Source: Zea mays
Taxonomy: Eukaryota; Streptophyta; Magnoliopsida; Poales; Poaceae
DNA: 64,000 nucleotides
NCBI RefSeq assembly: GCF_902167145.1
Contig: NC_050105.1
Location: forward strand, 115,833,898 to 115,897,897
Direction of reading: 5' to 3'
Shown: one piece after another, positions 10,601 to 20,442 of the stretch
Layout: the number at the start of each line of letters is the position of its first letter
Numbering within the stretch: position 1 is the stretch's first letter
Translations under genes and position numbers: made by a program
Notes under the pieces: generated by a model
What the model was told of the DNA's origin: nothing
Databases searched by the model: none
What the model saw: the letters and a program-made list of their open reading frames with translations, nothing else

Positions 10601-12112
10601 TCAATAAATGTGTTTCGACTCTGGCACAGTGCTGTTGACTGTGCGAGCTTCGGACTGCTCTCTGAAGTCCCTCTGCTGTGGAGCGTATTGACTCCCTTCT
10701 GGCTGTTGACCTTGCTGCAATGGAGGTGGGGGCGGAAGCTGTTGCCAGGAAGCTTGAGGTTGACTTGCGGAAGCTACGGAAGCTGCAGGGTGATTGTCTA
10801 TGTATTGTGGGATATAAGGCGGATGACACGAAGCAGTATGCATGACCTGCTTCGGCTGAGCTTGTTGAGATGCAGCTTCGGCAATTTCCTTTTGCTTCTG
10901 GATTGTAATGTGGCACGACCTAGTGGTATGGCCCTTGCCTTCTCCACAGAACAAGCAAAACAGTCTCCTTGGCTGATCTCCGAATCTTCCGCCGAAGCCC
11001 CTGGCGCCTCTGCCTCTTGGAGCTGGTGGCCGGAAGGAAGTTTGTTGTTGTCCCGAAGCCTGTGAGGAGCATTGCGGTCTGTTCTGATTCCCCTTATCAT
11101 CATTCTGAGTGTTGTGGATGGATCGGACATGCCTCGGGTAATATCTCCCTCCGAAGCCCCTGGTCATTTCAGAAAATCTGAAGGCTTCCTCCCTCCTTTG
11201 GCGAAAGTCATTATCAGCCCGAATGTACTCGTCCATCTTTTGGAGTAGCTTCTCCAGAGTCTGAGGAGGCTTCCTAGCAAAGTATTGGGCTGCAGGTCCA
11301 GGACGAAGCCCCTTGATCATAGCTTCGATAACAATTTCATTGGGCACCGTTGGTGCCTGCGCCCTCAATCGTAAAAACCTTCGGACATACGCTTGAAGGT
11401 ACTCTTCGTGATCCTGAATACACTGGAACAGGGCTTGAGCTGTGACCGGCTTCGTCTGAAATCCTTGAAAGCTGGTCAGTAACATATCCTTCAGCTTCTG
11501 CCATGAGGTTATTGTTCCTGGCCGAAGGGAGGAATACCAGGTCTGAGCAACATTCCTGACGGCCATGACGAAAGACTTTGCCATGACTGCAGCATTGCCC
11601 CCGTACGAAGATACCGTTGCTTCGTAGCTCATCAAGAATTGCTTCGGGTCGGAATGACCATCAAACATGGGGAGCTGGGGTGGCTTATAGGATGGTGGCC
11701 AAGGTGTAGCCTGCAGCTCAGCAGACAGAGGAGAAGCATCATCAAAAACAAAATTTCCCTGATGGAAATTATCATACCAGTCATCTTCGTTGACGAAGCC
11801 CTCCTGATGAAGGTCTTTCTGATGAGGCCTTCTGTTCTGCTCATCGTGAGTAAGATGGCGGACTTCCTCAGAGGCTTCGTCTATCTGCCTTTGCAACTCG
11901 GCTAGGCGGGCCATCTTCTCCTTCTTCCTTTGTACTTGTTGGTGCAGCATCTCCATATCCCTGATTTCTTGGTCTAGCTCCTCTTCCTGAAGTGTCGGGC
12001 TGACAGCCTTTCTCTTCTGGCTTCGGGCCTCCCGAAGAGAGACGGTCTCCTGGTTGATGTCCAACGGTTGCAGTGTTGAAGCCCCAGTCGCTGAAGCTTT
12101 CTTCGGCGCCAT
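10601..12112 (-). CDS. gag: Gag polyprotein of the Grande-like element
   Basis: Intact 503-residue frame from ATG 12112, about 60 bases inside the 5' LTR. Residues about 25-95 form a charged coiled coil (EEELDQEIRDMEMLHQQVQR); about 150-270 match the retrotransposon gag domain (PMFDGHSDPKQFLMSYEA, MAVRNVAQTWYSSL, SWQKLKDMLLTSF). Near residue 390 is a zinc knuckle with unusual spacing, CLFCGEGKGHTTRSC (CX2CX5HX4C, one residue longer than the classic form). The C-terminus is rich in Q and P. Gag packages the RNA into particles in the cytoplasm. The frame simply stops where protease would follow; no pol frame is found in the remaining 1 kb before the reverse-strand gene. Intactness plus identical LTRs suggests recent mobilisation. 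Confidence 0.9.
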   Translation of the reverse strand: MAPKKASATGASTLQPLDINQETVSLREARSQKRKAVSPTLQEEELDQEIRDMEMLHQQVQRKKEKMARLAELQRQIDEASEEVRHLTHDEQNRRPHQKDLHQEGFVNEDDWYDNFHQGNFVFDDASPLSAELQATPWPPSYKPPQLPMFDGHSDPKQFLMSYEATVSSYGGNAAVMAKSFVMAVRNVAQTWYSSLRPGTITSWQKLKDMLLTSFQGFQTKPVTAQALFQCIQDHEEYLQAYVRRFLRLRAQAPTVPNEIVIEAMIKGLRPGPAAQYFARKPPQTLEKLLQKMDEYIRADNDFRQRREEAFRFSEMTRGFGGRYYPRHVRSIHNTQNDDKGNQNRPQCSSQASGQQQTSFRPPAPRGRGARGFGGRFGDQPRRLFCLFCGEGKGHTTRSCHITIQKQKEIAEAASQQAQPKQVMHTASCHPPYIPQYIDNHPAASVASASQPQASWQQLPPPPPLQQGQQPEGSQYAPQQRDFREQSEARTVNSTVPESKHIY

Positions 12113-12157
12113 AGCTTCCGAAGGTGTTCAAAAAAGCTCGAAGTGGAAGTGAGTTCA

Positions 12158-12173
12158 CCGGAGGTGGGCGCCA
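12158..12173 (-). promoter_or_regulatory. Primer-binding site of the Grande-like element
   Basis: On the minus strand the sequence just inside the 5' LTR is TGGCGCCCACCTCCGG, one base after the terminal CA. The TGGCGCC start is the type used by Tat-lineage Gypsy elements; I cannot assign the tRNA with certainty. The same sequence, interrupted, occurs at 50555. Confidence 0.7.
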
Positions 12174-12174
12174 A

Positions 12175-12843
12175 TGTTGGGGACTTGTTCTCAAATCCTT
12201 AGAGTTAAGAACAAGACAACATAAAAAGTGTTAAGTGTTATAGTCCTTCGTCCTTCGAAGCATTATATCCCTTCGGGAAATAATGAATTTCAGACGAAGG
12301 TCATGAGAGACATACCTTCGTAAACATAACAAGTGATGACGAAGGACTCACGTAAAGCATGAAATATAATATAAGCATCATCATTGAATCATTTCTATTT
12401 TATTAACATGGAAAAACAGAAATGATTTCAAATTACAAATATACCTTCAGTCTTGAGAGAAGGTGAAAAGTACGAGCGAGACGCAAAAGCGAATGTCAAG
12501 TCAGCCTGAACAGTACGGGAGTACTGTTCATCTATTTATAGACGCGGGACGCAGCCCACGTAAAATTACATCCATGTCCATTACATTTGTTAACGGTTTA
12601 TGGAAATCTATTGAGGACCCCGAAGTCTTTTTGTCTTTAAGTCGGTTCCCCCTTGTGCTATCGCGCCGAAGCTTCCCTGCGTACAGCTTCGGCTGCCCTT
12701 GACCTTCGTCTGGCTCAGCCTTCGTCCTGGTCGTGCTTCATATCCATAATTCTGAATCCGAAAATACCTGTTCATATAATTCACTTGGAAAGCATTGTCA
12801 AATCATGTTTTTGAGGACCTTCGGAGGACGAAGGCCCCCAACA
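12175..12843 (-). repeat. 5' LTR of Grande-like element
   Basis: 669 bp, bounded TG...CA, apparently the same as 5407-6075. It carries the minus-strand TATA sequence at 12532-12541 that would drive the gag transcript. The target duplication CCCGG follows at 12844-12848. Confidence 0.92.
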
Positions 12844-12848
12844 CCCGG

Positions 12849-13560
12849 TGAGGCAGTAGCTGGGTGGCCGGTGTCTTTCAATCAACATTTCCCTTTTTAT
12901 TAATTCATGTCAAAATATTGTAACTAGTTTTTCTCCCACATACTTTCTCCAAATGTGATGATTTTTTTCTAAAATTTTCTAAAATCCTGATATATCCATG
13001 TATTGCATTTATATTCGTTGTATTCCATTGTAAAAAAAATTTGAACAAGTCAAAGTGGAATTTTAAAAAAATTGCAACGTTGAAGCACATTTGGAACCTC
13101 AAAATGGGTTCAACCAAAAAAGTCATGAATACAAAGTTTGTACAAATAATCAAGATCTACATTCTTTATATAGATCAGTTTTTCATCCGATGAAGTGATG
13201 GTAACTTTGTTCTCAAATCTTACTCATCTCACTAGATGAGTAAGATTTGAGAACAAAGTTACCATCACTTCATCAGATCAAAAAATGACCTAAATAAAAA
13301 ATGTAGATATTAGTAAGTGCAACAACTTCTGTGTTTTTGATTTTTTTCATTTGAACTTACTAAGTACCCAAATTTGTGCCTGAAGTTCGAATATTTTTAA
13401 ATTCAAAAATCAAACTCTCGAAACAAAGTCAATTGAGAAAATGAGCAAAACCAAAATGGTATATCTTGATGAGTGTAACAACTTGTATTCTTAGTGTTTT
13501 TTTCATTTGAAATCATGTAGTACCCCAAAAATATGTTTCAATTCCAAATAGTACTAATTC
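12849..13560. repeat. Long inverted repeat with a perfect 41 bp hairpin at its centre
   Basis: Arms 13189-13229 and 13234-13274 are perfectly complementary over 41 bases around the 4-base loop CACT. Weaker complementarity continues outward, for example GTAGATCTT-type sequence near 13150 against AATGTAGATATT near 13300, and on to roughly 12905 and 13540. It is AT-rich with no coding. It looks like a foldback/MITE-like or collapsed inverted insertion inside the CACTA element; no clear target duplication was identified. Confidence 0.75.
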
Positions 13561-13762
13561 TATCACTGACATACGACCCCTCCTGTCAGGACCCAAGATG
13601 GTCAGCTCTGGTTTCTCCCACCGACACATCTTGCCCACCGAGCCAGACGAAAATAGGACACTTCGGCCTCAACACGACTCACGCCCAAGATGACCAAAAT
13701 TTCCCTCCTACCTTATCCTCTCGGCTGCTCACCACCGCAGACAAGTCCAGTCCTCTCCCTCC

Positions 13763-14010
13763 CCTCAACCTAGCGCCGCCACTCGCGCCCACCACGCCGC
13801 CGCACCGCCACTGGTGAACGGATCCGGCCATCCCGTACACTGGCCTTGGCCTCCTCCTCCCTCCCCTCAACCTAGCTCCACCACTCGCGCCCACCACACC
13901 ATTGCACCGCCGCTGGTGAACGGATCCGTCCATACCATACACCAGCCATGTCCTCCTCCTCACTCCCCTCAACCTAGCTCCGCCACTCGCACCAACCACG
14001 CTGGCACACC
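13763..14010 (+). repeat. 102 bp tandem repeats in the 5' leader of TnpA
   Basis: Copies start at 13763, 13865 and 13967 (the last incomplete), each beginning CCTCAACCTAGC and containing CTGGTGAACGGATCC. Because 102 is divisible by three, the array keeps long frames open on both strands that look like P/H-rich proteins but have no other support. It sits 430-680 bases upstream of the TnpA ATG. Confidence 0.8.
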
Positions 14011-14439
14011 CCATCGCCGGAGAACAATCCAGCCACTGGAGTCGAAGATCCATGGGCCGGACATCAACGAGCTAGCATCCCGGACCTCCACGGATACGCC
14101 TCCGCACAGGGAGTCCTGCTTAGCTCCGCAGATCCGTGCAGGCCGCGACGAAGGCTGCCTCACCGGCCACCACCAAGGCTGCCTTTCCGATAGATGTAGG
14201 CCCGCAGCCCCCGACCTCTTCTACTGGCATCAGGAATCTAGTATTGTACCATGTGGTTTACTGGTAGTGCATCTCGTTCTAGCATTTATATATGTGTTCT
14301 TTCTAGCGTGTTTGTAGTTTTGTCTTCTTTCTACCATTAACCAAAATACTGATGCGTTAGTTGTTTCTTCAACTCATGTACAGAAACTGGATTCAGTTTC
14401 TGCTCTTTCTACGTTTCTCTATAATAAGTAATAGAAGAA

Positions 14440-16319
14440 ATGGAAAAAACCAAGTATGAGGTGGCAAGGGACGAGACTGTAAAGCATGTTCAACAAGTTT
14501 TTAATTCTTTGGGCATTCATGTCTTAGCACAGACTGTTAGAGATGTTATTTCACCAAAAAAGAAAGAGGGAAGAGGGAAGGCTATATATTCTGACAATGA
14601 TTACGATCCATGCTCTGACATTGAAAACCAATCTGACACTGATGATGACTATGATGATGACCTCAATAATGAGGTCAATACTGAGGTGAGATGCATTGCT
14701 AACCAAATTCACATGGTCATGGCCTGCCTATTTCATACATATACTCCATTGTACCTAATAAAACATATATTTCTTTCATAATTACTCACCTACATTTTTC
14801 CTCTTGATAGGCGACACAGATGGTTCTAGGAACTCGCCCTCACCAAAAGAAGCAAAAGGCAGGAACAATGCCGGCTGCCAACCACCAGCCACCACGCACA
14901 CCAGTCAGATTGACAAGGCAAAGTGCAGCCATGCCTTCGCCTGGAGGACGCCCGCCACCTAAGCCAAGACATCCCTTGCCTCCTAAGACCACTTCGAAAG
15001 CCACCCCTAAAAGAAATGCCATTTCCAGTAGTACCCAACAACAGGTCCAGGTCCAAAGGACTGGAGCTAGGTCCTATATAGCCCATCGTTACAGCCTGGT
15101 ATGTATACTATGTCTTTTCTAAAACTAGCTTCAAAGATGGGAAATATGTAGCATAATAATTACTATGTGGTACTGAAATGTAAAGTTACCATGTGCTCCA
15201 ATTACTTCTGAGATGAGCTAATAAGTCATGAAATGAATAAGTGCAATATCTCTTTGGTCTGAAGGACTTACATTTTGGAGTGTTATTGACTATTCATTTC
15301 ATCAGATGTGAGGTTTATGCCAATAGGAAAGCTGTGATATGTCATGAAATGAATAAGTGCAATATCTCTTTGGTGTTGATTGAGTAGCTAATTCTGAGAT
15401 TGGCCATCTGATTTCTGAGATGAGCTCCCATGTTCATAATATTTGCGCTGTGCTAAATGAGGTATAATCAATAGGTGCTTATGCTCCAATTCTTTTATGG
15501 TGACCATCTAAAATAGAAAACAGCAGGACAATTGCTATGTCATCAAACATGATCATCATCAGTACTAGGGTTTCTTTAGGCCATGTTATTAGTCTTGACC
15601 TGTCTAGGCAGCATTGATGCATGTTCATGTGTTCTTTTTCTTAAACTGTCAGTCATTATTTGACTATGTTGTATTGTTGTTGGCATGTACCAATATTTCA
15701 TGGCAAATCTTATATCCCAAGTTTTTTATATGCCATAGAGGACTAAGTACAACAACATGGAGCCGGATGCTGTTGATTTCTTTGGGGAATGTATGAATAG
15801 TCCCCAAAATGGTCGTACTCCGCTTGCAAATGAGATATATGTAAGTTACATGTACTACACTCAAGTAAATGCCTGGTTCAACACTTTTGTATGGCCTTGT
15901 TACTAAGTACATTCATTTTATAGGAGCAAATGGTTGCAGAGAAGGAAAGAGAGCTAGAAGAAGGAGAAGCACAAAAGTCACCCTCCAAGATTGTTGCTGA
16001 TAGTCTCAGCCAGATCAGCCGCTCATCCACCTTCCTTCCAAACATTGGTGTCCCTACAATGTCCAAGACTGGTCGGTCCACATCGCTAGCTGCACAAGCA
16101 CACATGCAAGCTCAGTTTGAGGAAAAACTCCAAGCTGAAAGAGAGGAAGCTGCTAGGAAGCAGGAAGAGTTGCAAGCACAACTACAAGCTCAACAGGCTG
16201 CACTTGAAGAAAACCAAAGTTTGCTGCGCCAGACCCAAGAGGAAGTGAAGGGGATGCATACCAAGTTTGAAGAGACCAATGCACTTGTACGAGCTATCCT
16301 GAAACTTCAGAAAGATTAA
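14440..16319 (+). CDS. TnpA/Ptta-type CACTA accessory transposase, four exons
   Basis: The spliced model reads through without a stop: 14440-14685, 14811-15098, 15739-15840 and 15924-16319, all with GT...AG borders and phase 0 joins, giving 343 residues. Exon 1 is acidic (SDIENQSDTDDDYDDD); exon 2 is basic and P-rich; exon 3 (YNNMEPDAVDFFGECMNS, then LANEIY) resembles the plant transposase (Ptta/En/Spm) domain PF03004; exon 4 is a coiled coil (about EEKLQAEREEAARKQEELQ) ending KLQKD. In En/Spm, TNPA binds the subterminal repeats and helps excision, acting with TNPD/TNP2. Here TNP2 is dead but this gene appears intact. The exon choice is mine; a longer 5' leader is likely. Confidence 0.75.
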
Positions 16320-16963
16320 GGTAGGGATGCATACCAAGTCTGAGGATGATGCCTTTGCTTAAGGTTTTTCTACCTTGCTAGAACATATCTGTGGTTAGAA
16401 CTTTATCAGAACTACGTGCAATCTGTTTGAATGCTTCAAACCTTTGTGGTGGAACCTTTGTTGTTTGAACCTCTGTTGTGGAAGAACTAGTGTGCTGGAA
16501 TTGTGTATGACTTGTGATGAGATTGTTGTGTATGATGGCTTTTCTATGTATTATGATTCTGTGAGCTATCATGAGAGCTCAGTGTGTCGTCACTGTATGT
16601 TCACTGTATGTGGGAGCCATATTAAACTAAACAAAACCAAGCTGTCACATTATCCACAGACTAATATATGGCGGTCCTGCATCGTAAAAAAATGCGCAAA
16701 ACTGTGACAGATAACACCGCCATAAGTGACGATCCCAACATTAGGTGACACATTGACTAGAAAAAATGTGACAGATAACACCGTCATATATAGCAACATT
16801 ATGTGACGGTACTCTGAACAGTCGTCACAAGGTACATAATGTGACGGTCGTTATATGACGACCCTTATGACACAACATTTTCGTCATAAGATGCTTTTTA
16901 TGACCAATTTTGTACTAAACATGACACTTTACTTTTGTCATACCAAACCATTTTTTAGTAGTG
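16320..16963. repeat. Right subterminal repeats and TIR of CACTA-1
   Basis: From about 16690 the sequence repeats GTGACAGATAACACCGTCAT (direct and inverted, for example near 16707, 16766, 16828 and 16842), then ends with TTGTCATACC and the TIR TTTTTTAGTAGTG at 16951-16963. Such arrays are the binding sites for the TnpA protein in characterised CACTA elements. 16320-16690 is AT-rich 3' flank of TnpA with nothing else seen. Confidence 0.8.
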
Positions 16964-17531
16964 ACTCTTCTTTCTTCTCTTTTGTCGCTTTGAATGCGAC
17001 GGGTTGCACCTCGGGTGTGGAGGTGCCACCTTGCTCCAAGTCGACGATGTGTTTGGAGCCTTTGATCATCAACTCAAAGCTCACAAACTTCCCAATTACC
17101 TCCTCAGGAGATATTAGCTTATATCTAGGATCACCACATATTAATTGAACTTGAGTAGGATTACGAAATATGAGGGATCTAAGAATAACCTTGACCATTT
17201 CATGGTCATCCCATTTTGTGCTCCCGTGGTTGCGCACTTGATTGACCAAGGTCTTGAGCCGGTTGCACATAGCTTGTGGTTTCTCTCCTTGGTTGAGGGC
17301 GAATCGACCGAGCTCCCCTTCGATCGTCTCCCGCTTAGTGATCTTATTGGTCACCTCATCCCCTTCGTGCGCAGTCTTTAGTACATCCCAAATCTCTTTG
17401 GCACTTTTTAGCCCTTGCACCTTATTATACTCCTCTAGACACAAGGAGGCGAGGAGTATAGTAGTGGCTTAAGAGTTAAAGTGCCGGATTTGGGCGACTT
17501 CATCCGAGTCATAGCCCTCGTCCCCTATGGT
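16964..17531 (-). pseudogene. gag: Gag middle part of outer Sirevirus
   Basis: The frame has [40 protein letters not shown] and HEMVKVILRSLIFRNP, the UBN2-type gag core also present in the inner Sirevirus (compare 24400-24720). A TAA near 17470 interrupts the frame where the related gag has Gln, consistent with a C to T change. Cut at the left by the CACTA-1 terminus (last residues FKATKEKKEES) and at the right by the inner element at its AGGTA target. Confidence 0.85.
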
Positions 17532-17536
17532 AGGTA

Positions 17537-18808
17537 TGAGAGCACCTAGAGGGGGGGTGAATAGGTGATCCTATAAAACTTGAAAACTTAAGCCACAAAA
17601 ACTTGGTTAAGCGTTAGCACAGTAAATGCCAAGTGGCTAGAGAGGAGTCTCAACAAAACACAATAACCACAAAGAGTTCAACACAGAGATGACACAGTGG
17701 TTTATCCCGTGGTTCGGCCAAGTACAACACTTGCCTACTCCACGTTGTGGCGTCCCAACGGACGAGAGTTGCACTCAACTCCTCTCAAGTGATCCAATGA
17801 TCAACTTGAATACCACGGTGTTTTGCTTTTCTTTTCTTATCCCGTTCGCGAGGAATCTCCACAACTTGGAGCCTCTCGCCCTTACACTTTTGATGTTCAC
17901 AAAGAATCACGGAGTAAGGGAGGGATGAGCAACGCACACACCTCAAAAATCAAAGCAATAACACGCACACAAGTCGCAACAAGAGCTCGCAACACAACCC
18001 AATGAGTTTACAACTCAACTAGAGCTCTAGATGCTATCACAAAGAAACAAATGCGTGGAATCGAAGTCTCGGTGCTTAGGATTGCTTTGAGTATGCTTGG
18101 TGTTCTCCTCCATGCGCTTAGGGGTCCCTTTTATAGCCCCAAGGCAGCTAGGAGCCGTTGAGAGCAATCTGGGAAGGCAATTCTTGCCTTCAGTCGTCTG
18201 GCGCACCGGACAGTCCGGTGCACACCGGACACTGTCCGGTGCCCGATTTCTTTCCTTAAACGGCGCAGCCGACCGTTGGCAGCCAGAGAGCCATTGGCGC
18301 ACCGGACATGTCCGGTGCACACCGGACAGTCTGGTGCCCCCTTCTAGCCGTTGGCTCGGCCACGTGTCCCGCGCAGATCGCGCGGCCGACCGTTGGCCCG
18401 GCCGACCGTTGGCTCACCGGACAGTCCGGTGCACACCGGACAGTCCGGTGAATTATAGCCGTACGTCGCCGGTGAAATTCCCGAGAGCAGCTAGTTCGCT
18501 TGGACCAGCCTGGCGCACCGGACACTGTCCGGTGCACCACCGGACACTGTCCGGTGCACCACCGGACAGTCCGGTGCTCCCAGACTGAGCAGATTCTTGG
18601 CTGCTCGAGCCAAGACATTTCCAATTGGATTTTTCCTGTTTCCAGCACTTAGACACAATACATTAGTCCATAAAACAATGTACTAAGTCTGAGAAACATA
18701 CCTTAATCCTTGGTTTGTACTTTGTCCACCATTTTACATTTAAGCACTTGTTTAGACACTAAATCACCAAAATACTTAGAAATGGCCCAAGGGCACATTT
18801 CCCTTTCA
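17537..18808 (-). repeat. 3' LTR of inner Sirevirus
   Basis: 1272 bp, beginning TGAGAGCACC and ending CCCTTTCA in window orientation. Between about 18200 and 18580 it has a cluster of imperfect palindromes of the form CACCGGACAGTCCGGTG (for example 18204-18220 and 18223-18241), eight or more copies. It has one extra palindrome unit relative to the 5' LTR (near 18540). The minus-strand TATA sequence is the complement of TTTTATA at 18129-18135. Confidence 0.92.
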
Positions 18809-19596
18809 ATCTCCCCCTTTTTGGTGATTTATGCCAACACAATATAAAGAAAGTGGAACAAATACAAACTTACTTCAAATAAGAACTCAAATTGTTTTGA
18901 TTCAAATTTGACATATATGGAATATTCTATGCCACCACTTGGTTTGTTTTTGCAAATCAAACTCAAATTCCTATCTCTAAGTCAAATCCACTTGTAGAGA
19001 CATAAAGAGAGGTTTTCCAAAGAAATTTGATCAAGAATTTCAAAAACTCCCCCTTTTTCCCATAATCAACACTTCTCCCCACAAGAGGCCAACTTTTGAC
19101 ATAAGAGACAATAAAAGAGTTTTGACACCCAAAAGCTCTAATCTACTATTTTCAAAATTTCTCAAGTGGTAGCTGATCCATCTATTGCTTTGGCCTTTAT
19201 TTTCTCCCCCTTTGGCATCAAGCACCAAAACGGGATCAATCTTGGCCCTTGAACCCCATTGCCTCACCAAAATCTTCAATAAGAATACAAAGGCAATAAG
19301 AGTACATGAGATGAACTTGGAATAAGTTACCCTCTCATCGGAGTGCAGTGGAAGTCTTTCATGGTCCAAGTCCACCTTTTCCCTTTCAATCCTTCTTTGA
19401 GACTAAAGCATCAAACTCAAGCACATGGTTAGTCTCAAAGGGTCAAGTTGTAACACATCTCCCCCTAAATATGTGCATCACTTTGCAAAAAGGACTTGTG
19501 AGGTCCGGGGAGTGTTTGTACAACTTGAGCACCATAAGTAAGCAATGAAATGCATAAGGAACATGATCAAAGGCATAAATACATGTATGCTATAAA
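18809..19596 (-). promoter_or_regulatory. 3' non-coding region with multiple polypurine tracts
   Basis: The LTR-proximal tract CTCCCCCTTTTT (from 18811) is the polypurine tract on the element strand. Similar C5-T runs recur at 19047-19060, 19204-19213 and 19459-19466. Multiple PPTs between pol and the 3' LTR are a described Sirevirus trait. No env-like frame is seen in this interval. Confidence 0.75.
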
Positions 19597-20442
19597 TCAA
19601 TCCAGGTTCCGCGAATCTAAGACATTTAGCTCACTACGCAACCTGCAAAAGGTCTTCTCATCTAGAGGCTTGGTAAAGATATCGGCTAGCTGGTTCTCGG
19701 TGCTAACATGGAACACTTCGATATCCCCCTTTTGCTGGTGGTCTCTCAAAAAGTGATGCCGGATGTCTATGTGCTTTGTGCGGCTGTGCTCAACAGGATT
19801 TTCCGCCATGCGGATAGCACTCTCATTATCACATAGGAGTGGGACTTTGCTCAGATTGTAGCCAAAGTCCCTGAGAGTTTGCCTCATCCAAAGTAGTTGC
19901 GCGCAACACTGTCCTGCGGCAACATACTCGGCCTCAGCGGTGGATAGGGCAACGGAGGTTTGTTTCTTAGAATTCCATGACACCAGGGACCTTCCTAAGA
20001 ATTGGCACGTCCCCGATGTACTCTTCCTATCGACCTTACATCCAGCATAGTCGGAATCTGAATAACCAATTAAGTCAAAGGTAGACCCCTTTGGATACCA
20101 GATCCCGAAGCAAGGCGTAGCAACTAAATATCTAAGAATTCGCTTCACCGCCACTAAGTGACACTCCTTAGGATCGGATTGAAATCTAGCACACATGCAT
20201 ACGCTAAGCATAATATCCGGTCTACTAGCACATAAGTAAAATAATGACCCTATCATTGACCGGTATGCCTTTTGATTAACGGACTTACCTCCTTTGTTGA
20301 GGTCGGTGTGTCCGTCGGTTCCCATCGGAGTCTTTGCGGGTTTGGCATCCTTCATCCCAAACCGCTTCAGCAAGTCTTGCGTGTACTTCGTTTGAGAGAT
20401 GAAGGTGTCGTCCTTGAGTTGCTTCACTTGAAACCCAAGGAA
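19597..20442 (-). pseudogene. pol: Sirevirus pol, C-terminal RT/RNase H part, after a nonsense codon
   Basis: Continues in the same frame as the upstream pol block after the TAA at 20443-20445. It contains YTQDLLKRFGMKDAKPAKTP, then SMIGSLFYLCASRPDIMLSV, and the Copia RNase H signature DSDYAGCKVDRKSTSGTCQF with SKKQTSVALSTAEAEYVAA (catalytic D and E), ending VSTENQLADIFTKPLDEKTF. RNase H removes the RNA template during cDNA synthesis. Without readthrough or a start at an internal ATG this part is not translated. Confidence 0.9.

Larger units (their letters stand above)
5407..12843 (-). mobile_element. Non-autonomous Grande-like (Tat lineage) LTR retrotransposon, young, gag plus reverse-strand gene, no pol
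   Basis: TG...CA bounded LTRs of 669 bp each (5407-6075 and 12175-12843) look identical by eye and are flanked by CCCGG on both sides (5402-5406 and 12844-12848). The primer-binding site lies inside the right LTR and gag reads leftward, so the element is on the minus strand. Between the LTRs are only gag (10601-12112) and a large gene on the opposite strand (6383-9591). No protease, reverse transcriptase, RNase H or integrase is present, so mobility would need proteins from a related autonomous copy. The remnant at 49943-51504 shares the PBS-adjacent sequence and LTR style. Reverse-strand genes are known in Grande-type elements; the family name here is inference. Confidence 0.9.
1..16963. mobile_element. 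CACTA-1: En/Spm-like DNA transposon, left end outside window
   Basis: The right terminus reads TTTTTTAGTAGTG at 16951-16963, the reverse complement of a CACTACTAAAAAA terminal inverted repeat, and is preceded by subterminal repeats of a GTGACAGATAACACCGTCAT type. Inside are a TNP2-type transposase remnant (minus strand) and a TnpA-type gene (plus strand), the two genes expected of an autonomous CACTA element. The element interrupts a Sirevirus gag frame at 16964. ACT at 16964-16966 would be the 3 bp target duplication, but the partner copy is off the window. The stretch was later split by an LTR element at 5407-12843. I did not find a left terminus, so assigning positions 1-1466 to this element is an assumption. 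Confidence 0.8.

Noticed and set aside
13814..14317. P/H-rich 167-codon frame upstream of TnpA
   Set aside because: It is produced mainly by the 102 bp tandem repeats and shows no family motif.
18204..18580. Short spaced palindromic repeats resembling a CRISPR array
   Set aside because: Spacing is irregular, units are LTR palindromes present in both LTRs, and the context is a plant retrotransposon.
18097..18648. Open frames rich in HRTVRCAPDSP-like repeats on both strands (also at 26000-26350 and 27478-27975)
   Set aside because: These are translations of the CACCGGAC/GTCCGGTG palindromes in Sirevirus LTRs, not genes.
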